Below are positions 1 to 7,551 of a stretch of 10,253 nucleotides of DNA, piece by piece (the first letter of the stretch is position 1; every line of letters starts with the position of its first letter). This DNA is from a bacterium (GTDB taxonomy: Bacteria > SZUA-182 > SZUA-191): contig QIEW01000367.1 of NCBI GenBank assembly GCA_003230535.1, positions 1 through 10,253 of the forward strand. Direction: 5' to 3'. The notes under the pieces are model-generated. The model was not told the DNA's origin. It saw nothing but the letters and a program-made list of their open reading frames with translations, and did not search any database. The position numbers and the translations under genes were made by a program.

Positions 1-1
1 A

Positions 2-619
2 TTACGGTTGTTTATTGTCAGGGGCTTGCCAGGGAGAAAAAAGCTTATGATCCAGCCCCAATCCATCCAGGATACGGCCGGCAATAAAATCGGCCAGGTC
101 TTCCAGGTTTTGGGGGTGATGATAAAAAGCCGGCATACAGGGAAGGATCTGCGCGCCGGCTTGGGCCAGGTGGAGCATATTCCGGAGGTGGATGATATTC
201 AGCGGTGTTTCCCGAGGGCAGCAGATCAGCGGCCTCCGTTCTTTAAGCATCACATCCGCCGCCCTTTCTATCAGGTTGGAGGATATCCCGCGGGCGATAC
301 GGGCCAGCGCCCCCATGGAGCAAGGGACTACTATCATCCCTTGAGCAGCAGCGGTGCCGCTGGCAATTTCCGCTTCCATATTGGAACAACCCAGAGAGAC
401 TAGGTTTGAGTAATCCGGTTTGCCTAAAAGTTGTTCTTTGTTCTGTCCGGAAAGCTCACCCCCTGGGCTCAGGCTTATTCTCAACTCCTCCCGGAGCACT
501 ATCCGACCCTGCGGAGAGACTAAAAAATAAATCTTATGCCCTTGGGCGCTCAGCGCCCTCAACAGCCGCTGAGCATAAATCGCCCCACTGGCGCCGCTAA
601 TGGCTACTATATAACTGAT
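2..619 (-). CDS. ubiX: Flavin prenyltransferase UbiX, probable ATC start
   Basis: This gene encodes the UbiX/Pad1-family flavin prenyltransferase, which joins dimethylallyl phosphate to FMN to make the prenyl-FMN cofactor of UbiD-type decarboxylases (quinone synthesis or aromatic acid metabolism). Family hallmarks seen are the N-terminal IVAISGASGAIYA (about residues 4-16), VPCSMGALARIARG, the AADVMLKERRPL stretch, RETPLNIIHLRNM and MPAFYHHP near the C-terminus. Length is about 205 residues, usual for the family. The GASG flavin loop lies upstream of any in-frame ATG, GTG or TTG. The in-frame stop at 635-637 belongs to the preceding gene, so translation must start within 617-634. ATC at 617-619 gives the expected four-residue lead and sits 8 nt after a GGAGG. 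It follows the beta-helix gene by 15 nt and is probably co-transcribed. The gene ends 2 bases from the window edge, so a ubiD partner downstream cannot be checked. Family call very sure; start codon inferred. Confidence 0.93.
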   Translation of the reverse strand: MSYIVAISGASGAIYAQRLLRALSAQGHKIYFLVSPQGRIVLREELRISLSPGGELSGQNKEQLLGKPDYSNLVSLGCSNMEAEIASGTAAAQGMIVVPCSMGALARIARGISSNLIERAADVMLKERRPLICCPRETPLNIIHLRNMLHLAQAGAQILPCMPAFYHHPQNLEDLADFIAGRILDGLGLDHKLFSPWQAPDNKQP

Positions 620-627
620 GGCAATTC

Positions 628-632
628 CCTCC
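628..632 (-). promoter_or_regulatory. Ribosome binding site that fixes the ubiX start
   Basis: A perfect GGAGG on the minus strand lies between the stop codon of the beta-helix gene (635-637) and the ubiX coding sequence. It is 8 nt from ATC (617-619) but only 2 nt from ATT (623-625). A nearby TTG (622-624) is out of frame and reaches a stop after five codons. This spacing supports ATC as the initiation codon. Confidence 0.7.
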
Positions 633-634
633 GA

Positions 635-1876
635 CTATTTTTTGTTTTCCTTCTGGAGCCATTTAAAGAAAGAAGGGTTCGGTAATCCCAGTGGGGGGGG
701 GGATCCTTCCTCTTCCTCCCCTCCTAAGGTTGCTACCCCGCCTTGTGTAAAACCCGGAGCTGCACCGGAGTACGGTTCCCCATTGTTTTCCATGTAATTA
801 TTCTCGACAAACATAGCATTATCTATAGTAGGACTTATCCCCGCATTTATATTATCATAAATCCGATTCTGCCGCACAATGCCGGAGGAACCGTTAGTAA
901 TACCGATTCCGCCTTTCTGGTTACTGTAAATTTCATTACCCTCTATAATTACTGATAAGGCTCCGTCCAAACCAATTCCCGCGTAGGAATTTTTATATGT
1001 TTCGTTGTTTCTGATGATAGCGGAGCCCTTTCTCCTGACGCCGATCCCGGCGTGACGGTTACCATAACTGATATTCCCTTCCACCAGCAATGCCTTGGCT
1101 CCATCCACCCCTATACCTGAACCGCGCCCGACAGCTTTAGCAACGCCGTTTCCATAAACCGTATTTCCGATAATGGTGGGGAACCCTCCCACTCTGGCGC
1201 CGATCCCGGCATAGCCGTTGCTGTATACAATGTTCCCTTCGATTAAGGGGTGGGCTCCATTTCTGGCGCCGATCCCGGTCTCGGTATTGTGGTAGACTAT
1301 GTTGCCTATTATGGTGGCCGCGGAGCCATGGTTGTTCCCGATCCCCAGCCCCAAGTTACTGTATACAATGTTATTTTCTATGTAGGGAGCAGCTGGACGA
1401 CCTTTGTCTACATGACTTCCAATCCCGGTGCTGCCCATGTTATAGATAATATTGTTTATGATAATAGGGGAGGCCCCCCGACATTGTACTCCGTGGGGAT
1501 GAGCAGGAATGTGATGATCCACCTTTCCCAGTCCCGTGAGAGTAAAACCATCGATCACCGCCCTATCGGCCCCGGTTACTACCGGCTCTAATACCCCTCC
1601 GGCATCAATAATGGTCCGGCGGGCCGCCGTGTGGTTTCGATGCTCTCTTCCCGTGCCTTCGCTGCGAACTATTACGTCTTCTTTGAGTACAATGTATTCG
1701 ATATACTTCCCCCGGGCGACCGATACCGTATCCCCAGCCTCGGCTGCATCTATGGCGCCTTGTATGGTTGGGTATTCCGATGATGGGACATGTAATGTCT
1801 TGGCCTGGGCCGGCAGAAGCAGAAGCCAACTTAAGATAAGGCCAAAAAATAATTTGATTTTTTTCATTTTTTTCAT
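635..1876 (-). CDS. Secreted right-handed parallel beta-helix repeat protein
   Basis: The 413-residue product begins with a clear signal peptide (MKKMKKIK basic end, hydrophobic LFFGLILSWLLLL, then AQA, probable cleavage after residue 25). The mature N-terminus has the HVPSSEYPTIQGAIDAAEAG opening seen in many beta-helix proteins, where it caps the helix. From about residue 136 to 365 there are ten turns of roughly 22-28 residues with the pattern I-x-x-N-x-x-Y-x-N-x-x-x-G-I-G, a NosD/pectate-lyase-like right-handed coil. The fold occurs in polysaccharide lyases, adhesins and surface proteins; no catalytic residues can be assigned. The tail (about 380-413) carries an acidic EEEE, a proline run encoded by a C10 tract, and a basic aromatic end (FFKWLQKENKK). 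The first ATG has only a weak GGGGCG upstream; an alternative ATG is at codon 4. It is transcribed with ubiX and diverges from the TPR gene. Fold confident, function unknown. Confidence 0.85.
   Translation of the reverse strand: MKKMKKIKLFFGLILSWLLLLPAQAKTLHVPSSEYPTIQGAIDAAEAGDTVSVARGKYIEYIVLKEDVIVRSEGTGREHRNHTAARRTIIDAGGVLEPVVTGADRAVIDGFTLTGLGKVDHHIPAHPHGVQCRGASPIIINNIIYNMGSTGIGSHVDKGRPAAPYIENNIVYSNLGLGIGNNHGSAATIIGNIVYHNTETGIGARNGAHPLIEGNIVYSNGYAGIGARVGGFPTIIGNTVYGNGVAKAVGRGSGIGVDGAKALLVEGNISYGNRHAGIGVRRKGSAIIRNNETYKNSYAGIGLDGALSVIIEGNEIYSNQKGGIGITNGSSGIVRQNRIYDNINAGISPTIDNAMFVENNYMENNGEPYSGAAPGFTQGGVATLGGEEEEGSPPPLGLPNPSFFKWLQKENKK
693..702 (-). repeat. C10 homopolymer tract in the beta-helix gene
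   Basis: Ten G on the plus strand form an uninterrupted C10 on the coding strand, within codons for Ser-Pro-Pro-Pro at about residues 392-395. A gain or loss of one base would replace the last 18 or so residues. With nine C the frame runs on to a TAG inside the ubiX start region; with eleven C it stops after about nine altered residues. Confidence 0.9.
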
Positions 1877-1935
1877 AAAGCGCCCCGAGCAAATTAATTT
1901 AAATATAACAATAGGTTTGATTCTAAGTTTTACTT

Positions 1936-1964
1936 ATTTTAATTCTCCCGGCTCTATTTGTAAA
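1936..1964 (-). promoter_or_regulatory. Sigma70-type promoter for the beta-helix gene and ubiX
   Basis: On the minus strand, TTTACA (1959-1964) and TAAAAT (1936-1941) are separated by 17 bp, each with one mismatch to the consensus. Transcription would start near 1929, leaving about a 50-nt untranslated leader before the ATG at 1874-1876. No stronger candidate is seen nearer the gene. Confidence 0.6.
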
Positions 1965-1983
1965 CAGTTTTTTTGGAAACACC

Positions 1984-2012
1984 TTGAATTTAGAGAGGAA
2001 AAAACCTATAAT
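1984..2012 (+). promoter_or_regulatory. Strong sigma70-type promoter pointing right
   Basis: TTGAAT (1984-1989) and a perfect TATAAT (2007-2012) are separated by 17 bp on the plus strand. Transcription would start near 2019. It is placed to transcribe the TPR gene with a leader of about 270 nt, or a separate small RNA. Its -35 box is 19 bp from the -35 box of the opposing promoter, so the two are back to back and one bound regulator could affect both. Confidence 0.65.
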
Positions 2013-2030
2013 TTTCACTTGTAGAGAGAA

Positions 2031-2045
2031 CCCGAATGATTCGGG
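2031..2045. repeat. Perfect hairpin CCCGAA-TGA-TTCGGG
   Basis: A 6-bp perfect inverted repeat with a 3-nt spacer lies about 12 nt after the predicted start of the rightward transcript. On the minus strand it follows immediately after the TGA of the 2047-2160 small ORF. There is no clean T-run on either side, so a role as an RNA stem, operator or weak terminator is equally possible. Confidence 0.55.
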
Positions 2046-2046
2046 A

Positions 2047-2160
2047 TCATAAACACGCTCGGAGTTGGTCGCTTCCACAGCGGGATTTTTCGGTGATTTG
2101 TATGAGCCATTTTGTTTTTTGACCGTTATTATATAACCACTTGTATTCAAATAACATCAT
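2047..2160 (-). CDS. Doubtful 37-residue small ORF
   Basis: Two tandem ATG codons (2155-2160) open a frame encoding 37 residues with a KWLYNNGQKTKWLIQ stretch, ending in TGA just before the 2031-2045 hairpin. I see no Shine-Dalgarno sequence and no family resemblance. It is antisense to the predicted leader of the TPR gene. It could be chance, a remnant of an older gene, or a small antisense-encoded peptide. Listed only because this intergenic region is otherwise unexplained. Confidence 0.15.
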   Translation of the reverse strand: MMLFEYKWLYNNGQKTKWLIQITEKSRCGSDQLRACL

Positions 2161-2291
2161 TAATGTTTACCGTAAATTTATGAATAATCCGGGAGAAAGG
2201 CCAGGATAAACTATTGTTGGTTTATTTTCAGCTTAATGAATTATTCCCATTCGAATATTAGGGCGGAACAGCCGTTGTTGGGCCATATTTA

Positions 2292-4250
2292 ATGAAGATA
2301 AATCTTCTCTCCTTATACTTAATCTTGTTCACTTTGCTTTCATCTCTGATTGTGCCGGCTTATGCTGATGCCGCCTATATTTCCCCCACCCTTATTTTGC
2401 CTTATGAGAACCTTAGCGGTCAGCCGGAGCTTGATTGGATCGGTGAAGGCGTCAGGAATTATTTACAGCAACATCTGGGACTGATCGAGGGGGCCCAGTT
2501 TATCAGGCCGGAATATCTTAAGCCTTTTCTACAATCCGGCCAGATCCCAACCTTAAACATTTCAAATCCAGAAGCGGTTCGAAAGATCGGCAATTTAGTG
2601 CAGGCTCAATTTGTTATCTATGGCGCCTATAATAAGACCCAAACGCTGGAGTTTACCACTTATTTGTTGGATGTGAGAACTGGCGGGGGGAAATCTATTC
2701 CGGTCGTCACGGGAAACCAAGACGAGTTACTATCTGTTATTCATGAAATATTAAAGGGGGCAGCCAGCGTATTGGGGCTGGAGTTAGTGGAGGATGAAAG
2801 CCGGATGCCTTTACCCACTCAAAATCTGGGCGCCTTTGCCGCCTATACTAAGGCCTATGAGGCCCTGTTGTTTTTCGACGATGCAGATAAGGCGTTGGAG
2901 AACTGCCAACAGGCTATTAAGTTGGACAACCAATACGAGGAGGCTCTTAGTTTACTTATCAAGCTTTATGAAATGAAGTCATCCTGGAAACAACTTCCGG
3001 CGCTATACAAGCGCTACGAGGAGTTCCTTGAAGCAAGAAAAGACCGTCATCGGCTCAGAGAAGTCTATGACAAAATTATCCCTATCTATACCAATATAGA
3101 CCGGCCTGACCTGGCGTTAAGATATTGTAATAAGGAATTAAAGCTGTCTCAAGCCCAGCGGGATCGAAAGCTGGAGGCCTCCTGCTATGTCAAAATAGGA
3201 GCTATCTACCAAGAGAAGAAGAACTATAATTCGGCGATTATCTACCACCTAAAGGCGCTGGCAATTCAGAATAAGCTGGGTAATAATTCGGCCATGGGCG
3301 CCATTAACTGCACTCTCGGAAATCTGTACTTTATCAGGGGGTTGGATGTGAGCGCCCTGAAGCATCTTAAGAAGGCGACCAGCCACTTTAGGCAGGTAAA
3401 CGACAGGAACGGTATCGGAAAAGTATATAGCCGGATGGGCAAGGTTTATGCCCATAAAAAGCAATATGATAAAGCCCTTAAATATTCCCGGGAAGCAGCC
3501 GGTATTCTTGAGCAATCGAAAAACCAGGAGGAACTGATCGAGCTCTATGACAATATGGGCGATATTTATTTTAACCAGGCCAACTATAATGAAGCCTTAG
3601 GTTACTTCCAAAAAATCCTTGAACTTCTGCCGGATACTGAAAGCTCCCCCCGGGCGCTGTCCGTCTATAATAAGATTGCCACTCTCCAGCTCCGGCAAAG
3701 CCGCGACAAGGAGGCAATCGACACTTACCGAAAAATTATTAAGCTTCAGGAGAAAACCAACTCCGCAAACGACTCGGTCATTGCGTACTACCACTTGGGC
3801 TCTATATTTCTCAGAGGGAAAAAATATGAGGAAGCGATAGACTATTTAAAGCAAGCCGAAGAAGGTTTTCAGAGAATTAAAGATAGAGAGCGGTTGAGTG
3901 ATGTCTATCACAGCTTAGCCGAGGCCTATGAAAAGAACAAGAAATATCTACAGGCCTTGAAGTATCAACTAAAAAACCTGGAGGTTGTCCGCACTACCAG
4001 CGACAGTTATTCTCTGGCGGCAACTTATTATTATATAAGCGCTATTTACGACAGATTAGGCCAGTATGAAAAAGCCATAAATTATGTGGAGAAGGCTGTA
4101 GAACTTGATCGGAAGCTGGCCTCGCCCAATGAGAGGAGGGACTTAGACTATATGCGGCAACTTAAAGAAAAATTAAAGCGCCCGGCGCCTTCCGTCCTGC
4201 CCACAAAGTTGGAGGATAATCCCCCAACTGCAAAGCCTGACAGGCTTTAG
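2292..4250 (+). CDS. Exported TPR-repeat protein with FlgO/TolB-N-like N-terminal domain
   Basis: The 652-residue product starts with a signal peptide (hydrophobic LLSLYLILFTLLSSLIV, then PAYA, cleavage near residue 25), without a lipobox Cys. Residues about 30-165 look like the small alpha/beta domain found before TPRs in TolB-N, FlgO or CsgG-like proteins: LILPYENLSGQPELDWIGEG, a VQAQFVIYGAY strand and LLDVRTG. From about residue 182 to the end come roughly ten or more TPR motifs (for example YDKALKYSREAAGILEQ, YNEALGYFQKILELLP, YEEAIDYLKQAEEGF, YEKAINYVEKAVELD), a scaffold for protein-protein contacts. The last 25 residues are Pro/Lys-rich. It is probably periplasmic or outer-membrane associated. 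The start is the first ATG, with no strong ribosome binding site. mtaB follows after 71 nt. The shared divergent region with the beta-helix gene hints at a common surface process, which is inference only. Confidence 0.85.
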   Translation: MKINLLSLYLILFTLLSSLIVPAYADAAYISPTLILPYENLSGQPELDWIGEGVRNYLQQHLGLIEGAQFIRPEYLKPFLQSGQIPTLNISNPEAVRKIGNLVQAQFVIYGAYNKTQTLEFTTYLLDVRTGGGKSIPVVTGNQDELLSVIHEILKGAASVLGLELVEDESRMPLPTQNLGAFAAYTKAYEALLFFDDADKALENCQQAIKLDNQYEEALSLLIKLYEMKSSWKQLPALYKRYEEFLEARKDRHRLREVYDKIIPIYTNIDRPDLALRYCNKELKLSQAQRDRKLEASCYVKIGAIYQEKKNYNSAIIYHLKALAIQNKLGNNSAMGAINCTLGNLYFIRGLDVSALKHLKKATSHFRQVNDRNGIGKVYSRMGKVYAHKKQYDKALKYSREAAGILEQSKNQEELIELYDNMGDIYFNQANYNEALGYFQKILELLPDTESSPRALSVYNKIATLQLRQSRDKEAIDTYRKIIKLQEKTNSANDSVIAYYHLGSIFLRGKKYEEAIDYLKQAEEGFQRIKDRERLSDVYHSLAEAYEKNKKYLQALKYQLKNLEVVRTTSDSYSLAATYYYISAIYDRLGQYEKAINYVEKAVELDRKLASPNERRDLDYMRQLKEKLKRPAPSVLPTKLEDNPPTAKPDRL

Positions 4251-4261
4251 GTTTTAGGCTT

Positions 4262-4275
4262 TGACCCCCTGGTCA
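4262..4275 (+). terminator. Weak hairpin between the TPR gene and mtaB
   Basis: TGACC-CCCT-GGTCA forms a 5-bp perfect stem with a 4-nt loop, 12 nt after the TPR gene stop, followed by TTCTC rather than a true T-run. It could attenuate read-through or protect an mRNA end; it is too weak to be called a full terminator. Confidence 0.25.
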
Positions 4276-4321
4276 TTCTCCGGCAGCTAAATGAGAAATA
4301 TTATGTAAGCGGAGTAATATA

Positions 4322-5656
4322 ATGCCCGTATCCATAGCGTTAGCAACTTTGGGCTGTAAGGTAAACCAATCTGAGACCGCCGCCATCGAGGCCAAATTAA
4401 ACAGCAGAGGCTATATTTCCGTGCCTTTCTCAGAACCTGCACAGGTCTATATTATCAATACCTGCGCGGTTACCGGCAAAAGCGGAGCTCAGTCCCGGCA
4501 AATGGTGCGCTCCGCTATCCGCACCAACCCCGAGGCGCTGGTAGTGGTGACCGGCTGCTATGTTCAAGCTGATGCCGAGAGGTTAGCCCGCATTCCAGGC
4601 GTAGACCTTATCTTGGGCCAGGGAGCCAAACCTCAGCTGGATAAGTATCTGGGATCGCTGGAGAAGCGCACATCCCCTAAAATGGTTCTGCCCGCTTTGT
4701 CTGAGAAAGCAGCTTGGGAGACTGAGGCGCCCGGGCGCTACTCATCTCATACCCGGGTTTGGATTAAGTGTCAGGATGGTTGCTCGGCCTGCTGTAGTTA
4801 CTGTATTGTGCCGCGGGTGCGCGGTCCCGCCCGGAGCCTCCCGCTAACCGCTGTGCTCCGCCAAATAGAGCAATCTATCGCCGAGGGGTATCAGGAGATA
4901 GTCCTCTGTGGCATCCATATTGGAGTCTATGGTCGGGATCTTACTCCTCCCGGGAGCCTGGCGGCACTTTTACAGAAGGCTTTATCCTTGCCGGGCTTGG
5001 GCCGGATACGTCTGAGCTCTATTGAGCCTGCCGAATTTACTCCGGAGTTGGAGGAAATCCTTACCGATGCGAAACTGTGCCCGCATCTGCATATCCCACT
5101 CCAGAGCGGGCATGATGAGATCCTCCGCGCCATGAACAGACCTTATAGCAGTGGAGAATATGCAGCCCTTATCCGGCGCCTAAGCCGGAGGATACCTGAT
5201 TTGGGCATAGGGACGGATATCATAGCAGGTTTCCCGGGCGAAACGGATGTTCACTTTAACGCCACGCTAAAACTTATAACAGAGCTTCCCTTCACCTACC
5301 TCCATGTCTTCCGCTACTCCCCCAGGGCTAATACGCCGGCCGCCGGCTTTTCCGGGCGCGTCCCCGAAGCGGTGAAGAAAAACCGCTCGGCAAGCCTCCG
5401 AACACTCTCCCAGGAAAAGGCGGACGCCTTTCGCAAGACCCAGGCAGGACAAGTCCGCCCCACTCTGATCCTCCAGCAGCAGGATCCGAGCAGCGGCTTA
5501 CAAATGGGCCTGACCGATAATTACCTGCGCCTCCAGCTCCCCCCCAGCCCAGAATTGACGGGCCGGATCCATCCGCTCCGCATTAGAAAAGCCAACCGCC
5601 AAGGGTTGTATGGAGAGCCGGCAGAGCCTCTCCACCGTGAACGGTTTCTATGTTGA
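4322..5656 (+). CDS. mtaB: tRNA t6A37 methylthiotransferase MtaB
   Basis: MtaB is a radical-SAM enzyme that adds a methylthio group to threonylcarbamoyladenosine-37 of tRNA (ms2t6A). All expected parts are visible in 444 residues. The N-terminal methylthiotransferase domain has three cluster-binding cysteines: Cys12 in LGCKVNQSE, Cys48 in NTCAVTG and Cys79 in VTGCYVQ. The radical-SAM motif CSACCSYC (Cys154, Cys158, Cys161) is followed by IVPRVRG. Further core motifs are EIVLCGIHIGVYG, RIRLSSIEP, HLHIPLQSG and GTDIIAGFPGE, with a short TRAM-like end. The LGCKVNQ signature favours MtaB over MiaB or RimO. A GGAG lies 7 nt before the ATG. purD follows after 26 nt, so the two are likely co-transcribed. 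Complete, with no odd features. Confidence 0.95.
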   Translation: MPVSIALATLGCKVNQSETAAIEAKLNSRGYISVPFSEPAQVYIINTCAVTGKSGAQSRQMVRSAIRTNPEALVVVTGCYVQADAERLARIPGVDLILGQGAKPQLDKYLGSLEKRTSPKMVLPALSEKAAWETEAPGRYSSHTRVWIKCQDGCSACCSYCIVPRVRGPARSLPLTAVLRQIEQSIAEGYQEIVLCGIHIGVYGRDLTPPGSLAALLQKALSLPGLGRIRLSSIEPAEFTPELEEILTDAKLCPHLHIPLQSGHDEILRAMNRPYSSGEYAALIRRLSRRIPDLGIGTDIIAGFPGETDVHFNATLKLITELPFTYLHVFRYSPRANTPAAGFSGRVPEAVKKNRSASLRTLSQEKADAFRKTQAGQVRPTLILQQQDPSSGLQMGLTDNYLRLQLPPSPELTGRIHPLRIRKANRQGLYGEPAEPLHRERFLC

Positions 5657-5682
5657 TCCTTTAGCAAAGAGGTAAAATTACG

Positions 5683-6936
5683 ATGAAAGTTCTGGTGATC
5701 GGAGGCGGGGGACGGGAGCATGCGCTGGTCTGGAAGCTTTCTCAGTCTCCACACGTGTCGAAAATATTTTGTGCTCCCGGAAATGCGGGTATTTCCGATC
5801 TGGCCACATGTATATCGCTTCAACCTACGGATATTGCCGCCATAGCCGATTGGGTAGCGCCTGGATCTCACTGTGGTAGGGCCGGAACTGCCGCTCTCAT
5901 TGGGGATAGTGGACGAGTTTACGGCGCGGGGTTTGCGTATTTTTGGCCCCGATAAGGCTGCGGCCCGGATTGAGACCAGCAAAGTGTTTGCCAAAAACCT
6001 TCTCCAGAAATATGGTTTACCTACTCCGTCCTCTAAAGTATTCACAGCAGCGGGAGCGGCGCTGTCTTACATTCTGTCTCAGGATAGGCCGCTGGTAGTC
6101 AAGGCGGATGGTCTGGCGGCCGGCAAGGGGGTAATAGTCTGCCCTACATCTGAGGAAGCCGCTCAGGCGGTAAAGCTCATAATGGAGGAGCGGGCCTTTG
6201 GGGATGCCGGCAACCGGATTATCATTGAGGATTACCTGGAAGGGGAAGAGCTTTCCTTCATGGCTTTTACCGATGGGAAAACGGTGCTCCCTATGGTGAC
6301 CTCCCAGGACCATAAGCCCGTCTATGACGGGGATAGGGGGCTGAATACCGGTGGGATGGGAGCTTATGCTCCGGTGCCCTGGGTGGGCCCTGAGCTGGCG
6401 AGGCAGATCATGGATGAGGTTATGGCGCCTGTGGTACAAGCTATGGCCTCCGAAGGATATCCCTATAAAGGCGTGCTTTATGCGGGCTTGATGATGGTAG
6501 AGGGGAAACCCTATGTATTGGAGTTCAATGCCCGCTTTGGAGACCCGGAGACGCAGATTGTCCTTCCATTGCTCAGATCGGATTTGGTGGAGGTTATGCA
6601 GGCGGTGATCGATGAACAGCTCCATAAAGTGAAGTTGGACTGGAAGAGCGGGTCGGCGTTATGCGTAGTATTGGCCTCGGGCGGCTATCCCGGCAACTAC
6701 CGCAAAGGGTTGGCTATACAGGGCCTAGGTGACATTCAAGCTATGGAAAATATAGAAACGGCACCAAATGGCAGGATGACAAATTCGTAACCGCCGGTGG
6801 TCGGGTATTAGGAGTAGTGGGCTATGGAGATGATTTCCAGGCCGCCCAAGCCAGGGCTTATGCCGGTGTGGAGAAGATCAGTTTCCCCGAGATGCACTAT
6901 CGCCGGGATATTGGGCGGCGGCACCTGCGGGTGTAG
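5683..6936 (+). pseudogene. purD: Phosphoribosylamine-glycine ligase PurD, broken by two frameshifts
   Basis: PurD is an ATP-grasp ligase that makes GAR in de novo purine synthesis. The gene opens normally (AGAGG 10 nt before the [23 protein letters not shown]) and stays in frame up to about 5857 ([10 protein letters not shown]). The homology then moves one frame over at about 5858 ([14 protein letters not shown]) and continues through all ATP-grasp motifs: VVKADGLAAGKGVIV, IIEDYLEGEELSF, SQDHKPVYDGDRG, NTGGMGAY and VLEFNARFGDPETQ. At about 6758-6760 it returns to the first frame: GTKWQDDKFVTAGGRVLG, then YRRDIG, then TAG at 6934-6936. At each junction about three or four residues expected from family spacing are absent, so short deletions of about 8 and about 10 (or 13) nt fit better than single-base errors. 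Undisturbed length would be about 420 residues. No slippery sequence is seen. Either a true pseudogene or an assembly fault. Confidence 0.88.
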
Positions 6937-6945
6937 CGGCAAGGC

Positions 6946-7551
6946 ATGATGACGGGCATCGTATTAGCCGGAGGACAAGGCCGGCGGATGGGCAACCAGC
7001 CGAAAGCTTGGCTAAACATAGGTGGTCAGCCGCTCATTTTCCGTATCCTGGATCGTCTGAGGGAAGTATTTTCGGAACTACTGGTGGTAGCCCGACATTC
7101 AACGGCCATAGGAGAGATAGGGGTAAGGGTGATCGGCGACCTGTATCCCGGGTATGGGCCGTTAGGCGGCATCTACACCGCCCTTCATACAGTATCGTCC
7201 CCATATATATTCTGCTGCGCCTGCGATATGCCTTTTATGTCTCCGCCGCTCATAAAATACATGTGTGATAATCCCGCCGAACCTGATGTGATTATTCCCC
7301 GATTTGGAGGTCGGCTTCATCCCTTACACGCTATATATTCCCAAAGCTGCCTCAGCAAGATAGAGCGGCAGCTTCAGTTGAAGGATCGCAAAGTCATCAG
7401 CTTCTTTCCGCAAGCCCAGGTAAAGTACATCGAGGAAGAAGAGATAATACAATTTGATCCCACCGGGAAATCGTTTTTTAATATCAATACAGGCGAGGAC
7501 TTGGAATTAGCATTGGAATGGGAGAGGGAAGCGGGCGGTTACCTGGGATAA
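6946..7551 (+). CDS. mobA: Molybdenum cofactor guanylyltransferase MobA
   Basis: MobA transfers GMP from GTP to molybdopterin to form the bis-MGD class of Mo/W cofactor used by formate dehydrogenases and similar anaerobic oxidoreductases. The 201-residue protein shows the nucleotidyltransferase signature GIVLAGGQGRRMG..PK (residues 4-20), the GYGPLGGIYTAL loop (about 69-80), the metal-binding Asp94 in CACDMPF, and the C-terminal FNINTGEDL that replaces the usual NINTPEDL. Two ATG codons stand in tandem; the second (6949) gives the usual MTGIVLAGG start and a better distance to the upstream AAGG. It lies 9 nt after the purD stop, so it is in the same transcript. Its 3' end overlaps the convergent thiD by 13 bp. 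A related sugar or NTP transferase is a less likely alternative. Confidence 0.9.
   Translation: MMTGIVLAGGQGRRMGNQPKAWLNIGGQPLIFRILDRLREVFSELLVVARHSTAIGEIGVRVIGDLYPGYGPLGGIYTALHTVSSPYIFCCACDMPFMSPPLIKYMCDNPAEPDVIIPRFGGRLHPLHAIYSQSCLSKIERQLQLKDRKVISFFPQAQVKYIEEEEIIQFDPTGKSFFNINTGEDLELALEWEREAGGYLG

Larger units (their letters stand above)
1877..2291. promoter_or_regulatory. Divergent intergenic control region
   Basis: This 415-bp AT-rich stretch between two exported-protein genes contains the two opposed promoters, a perfect short hairpin at 2031-2045, a weak CGCT/AGCG hairpin at about 2069-2081 followed by TTTTT, a T-rich tract around 2110-2120, and a 6-bp inverted repeat ATAAAC/GTTTAT at 2206-2225. 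A 37-codon ATG ORF on the minus strand (2047-2160) is the only ORF of possible note; it has no ribosome binding site. I see no recognisable riboswitch or RNA family. Confidence 0.6.

Noticed and set aside
1250-1591. Long open frames on the plus strand opposite the beta-helix gene
   Set aside because: They mirror the repetitive coding sequence of the minus-strand gene, which has a signal peptide, promoter and clear repeat pattern.
1923-2150. 75-codon minus-strand frame with a TTG start in the divergent region
   Set aside because: No ribosome binding site, low-complexity Lys-rich end, and it runs through both predicted promoters.
5850-5865. Programmed frameshift in purD
   Set aside because: No slippery heptamer or obvious downstream stimulator, residues are missing at the junction, and a second opposite shift occurs 900 bp later.
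6017-6625. 202-codon frame opposite purD
   Set aside because: It is a shadow of the conserved ATP-grasp coding sequence, with no family features of its own.
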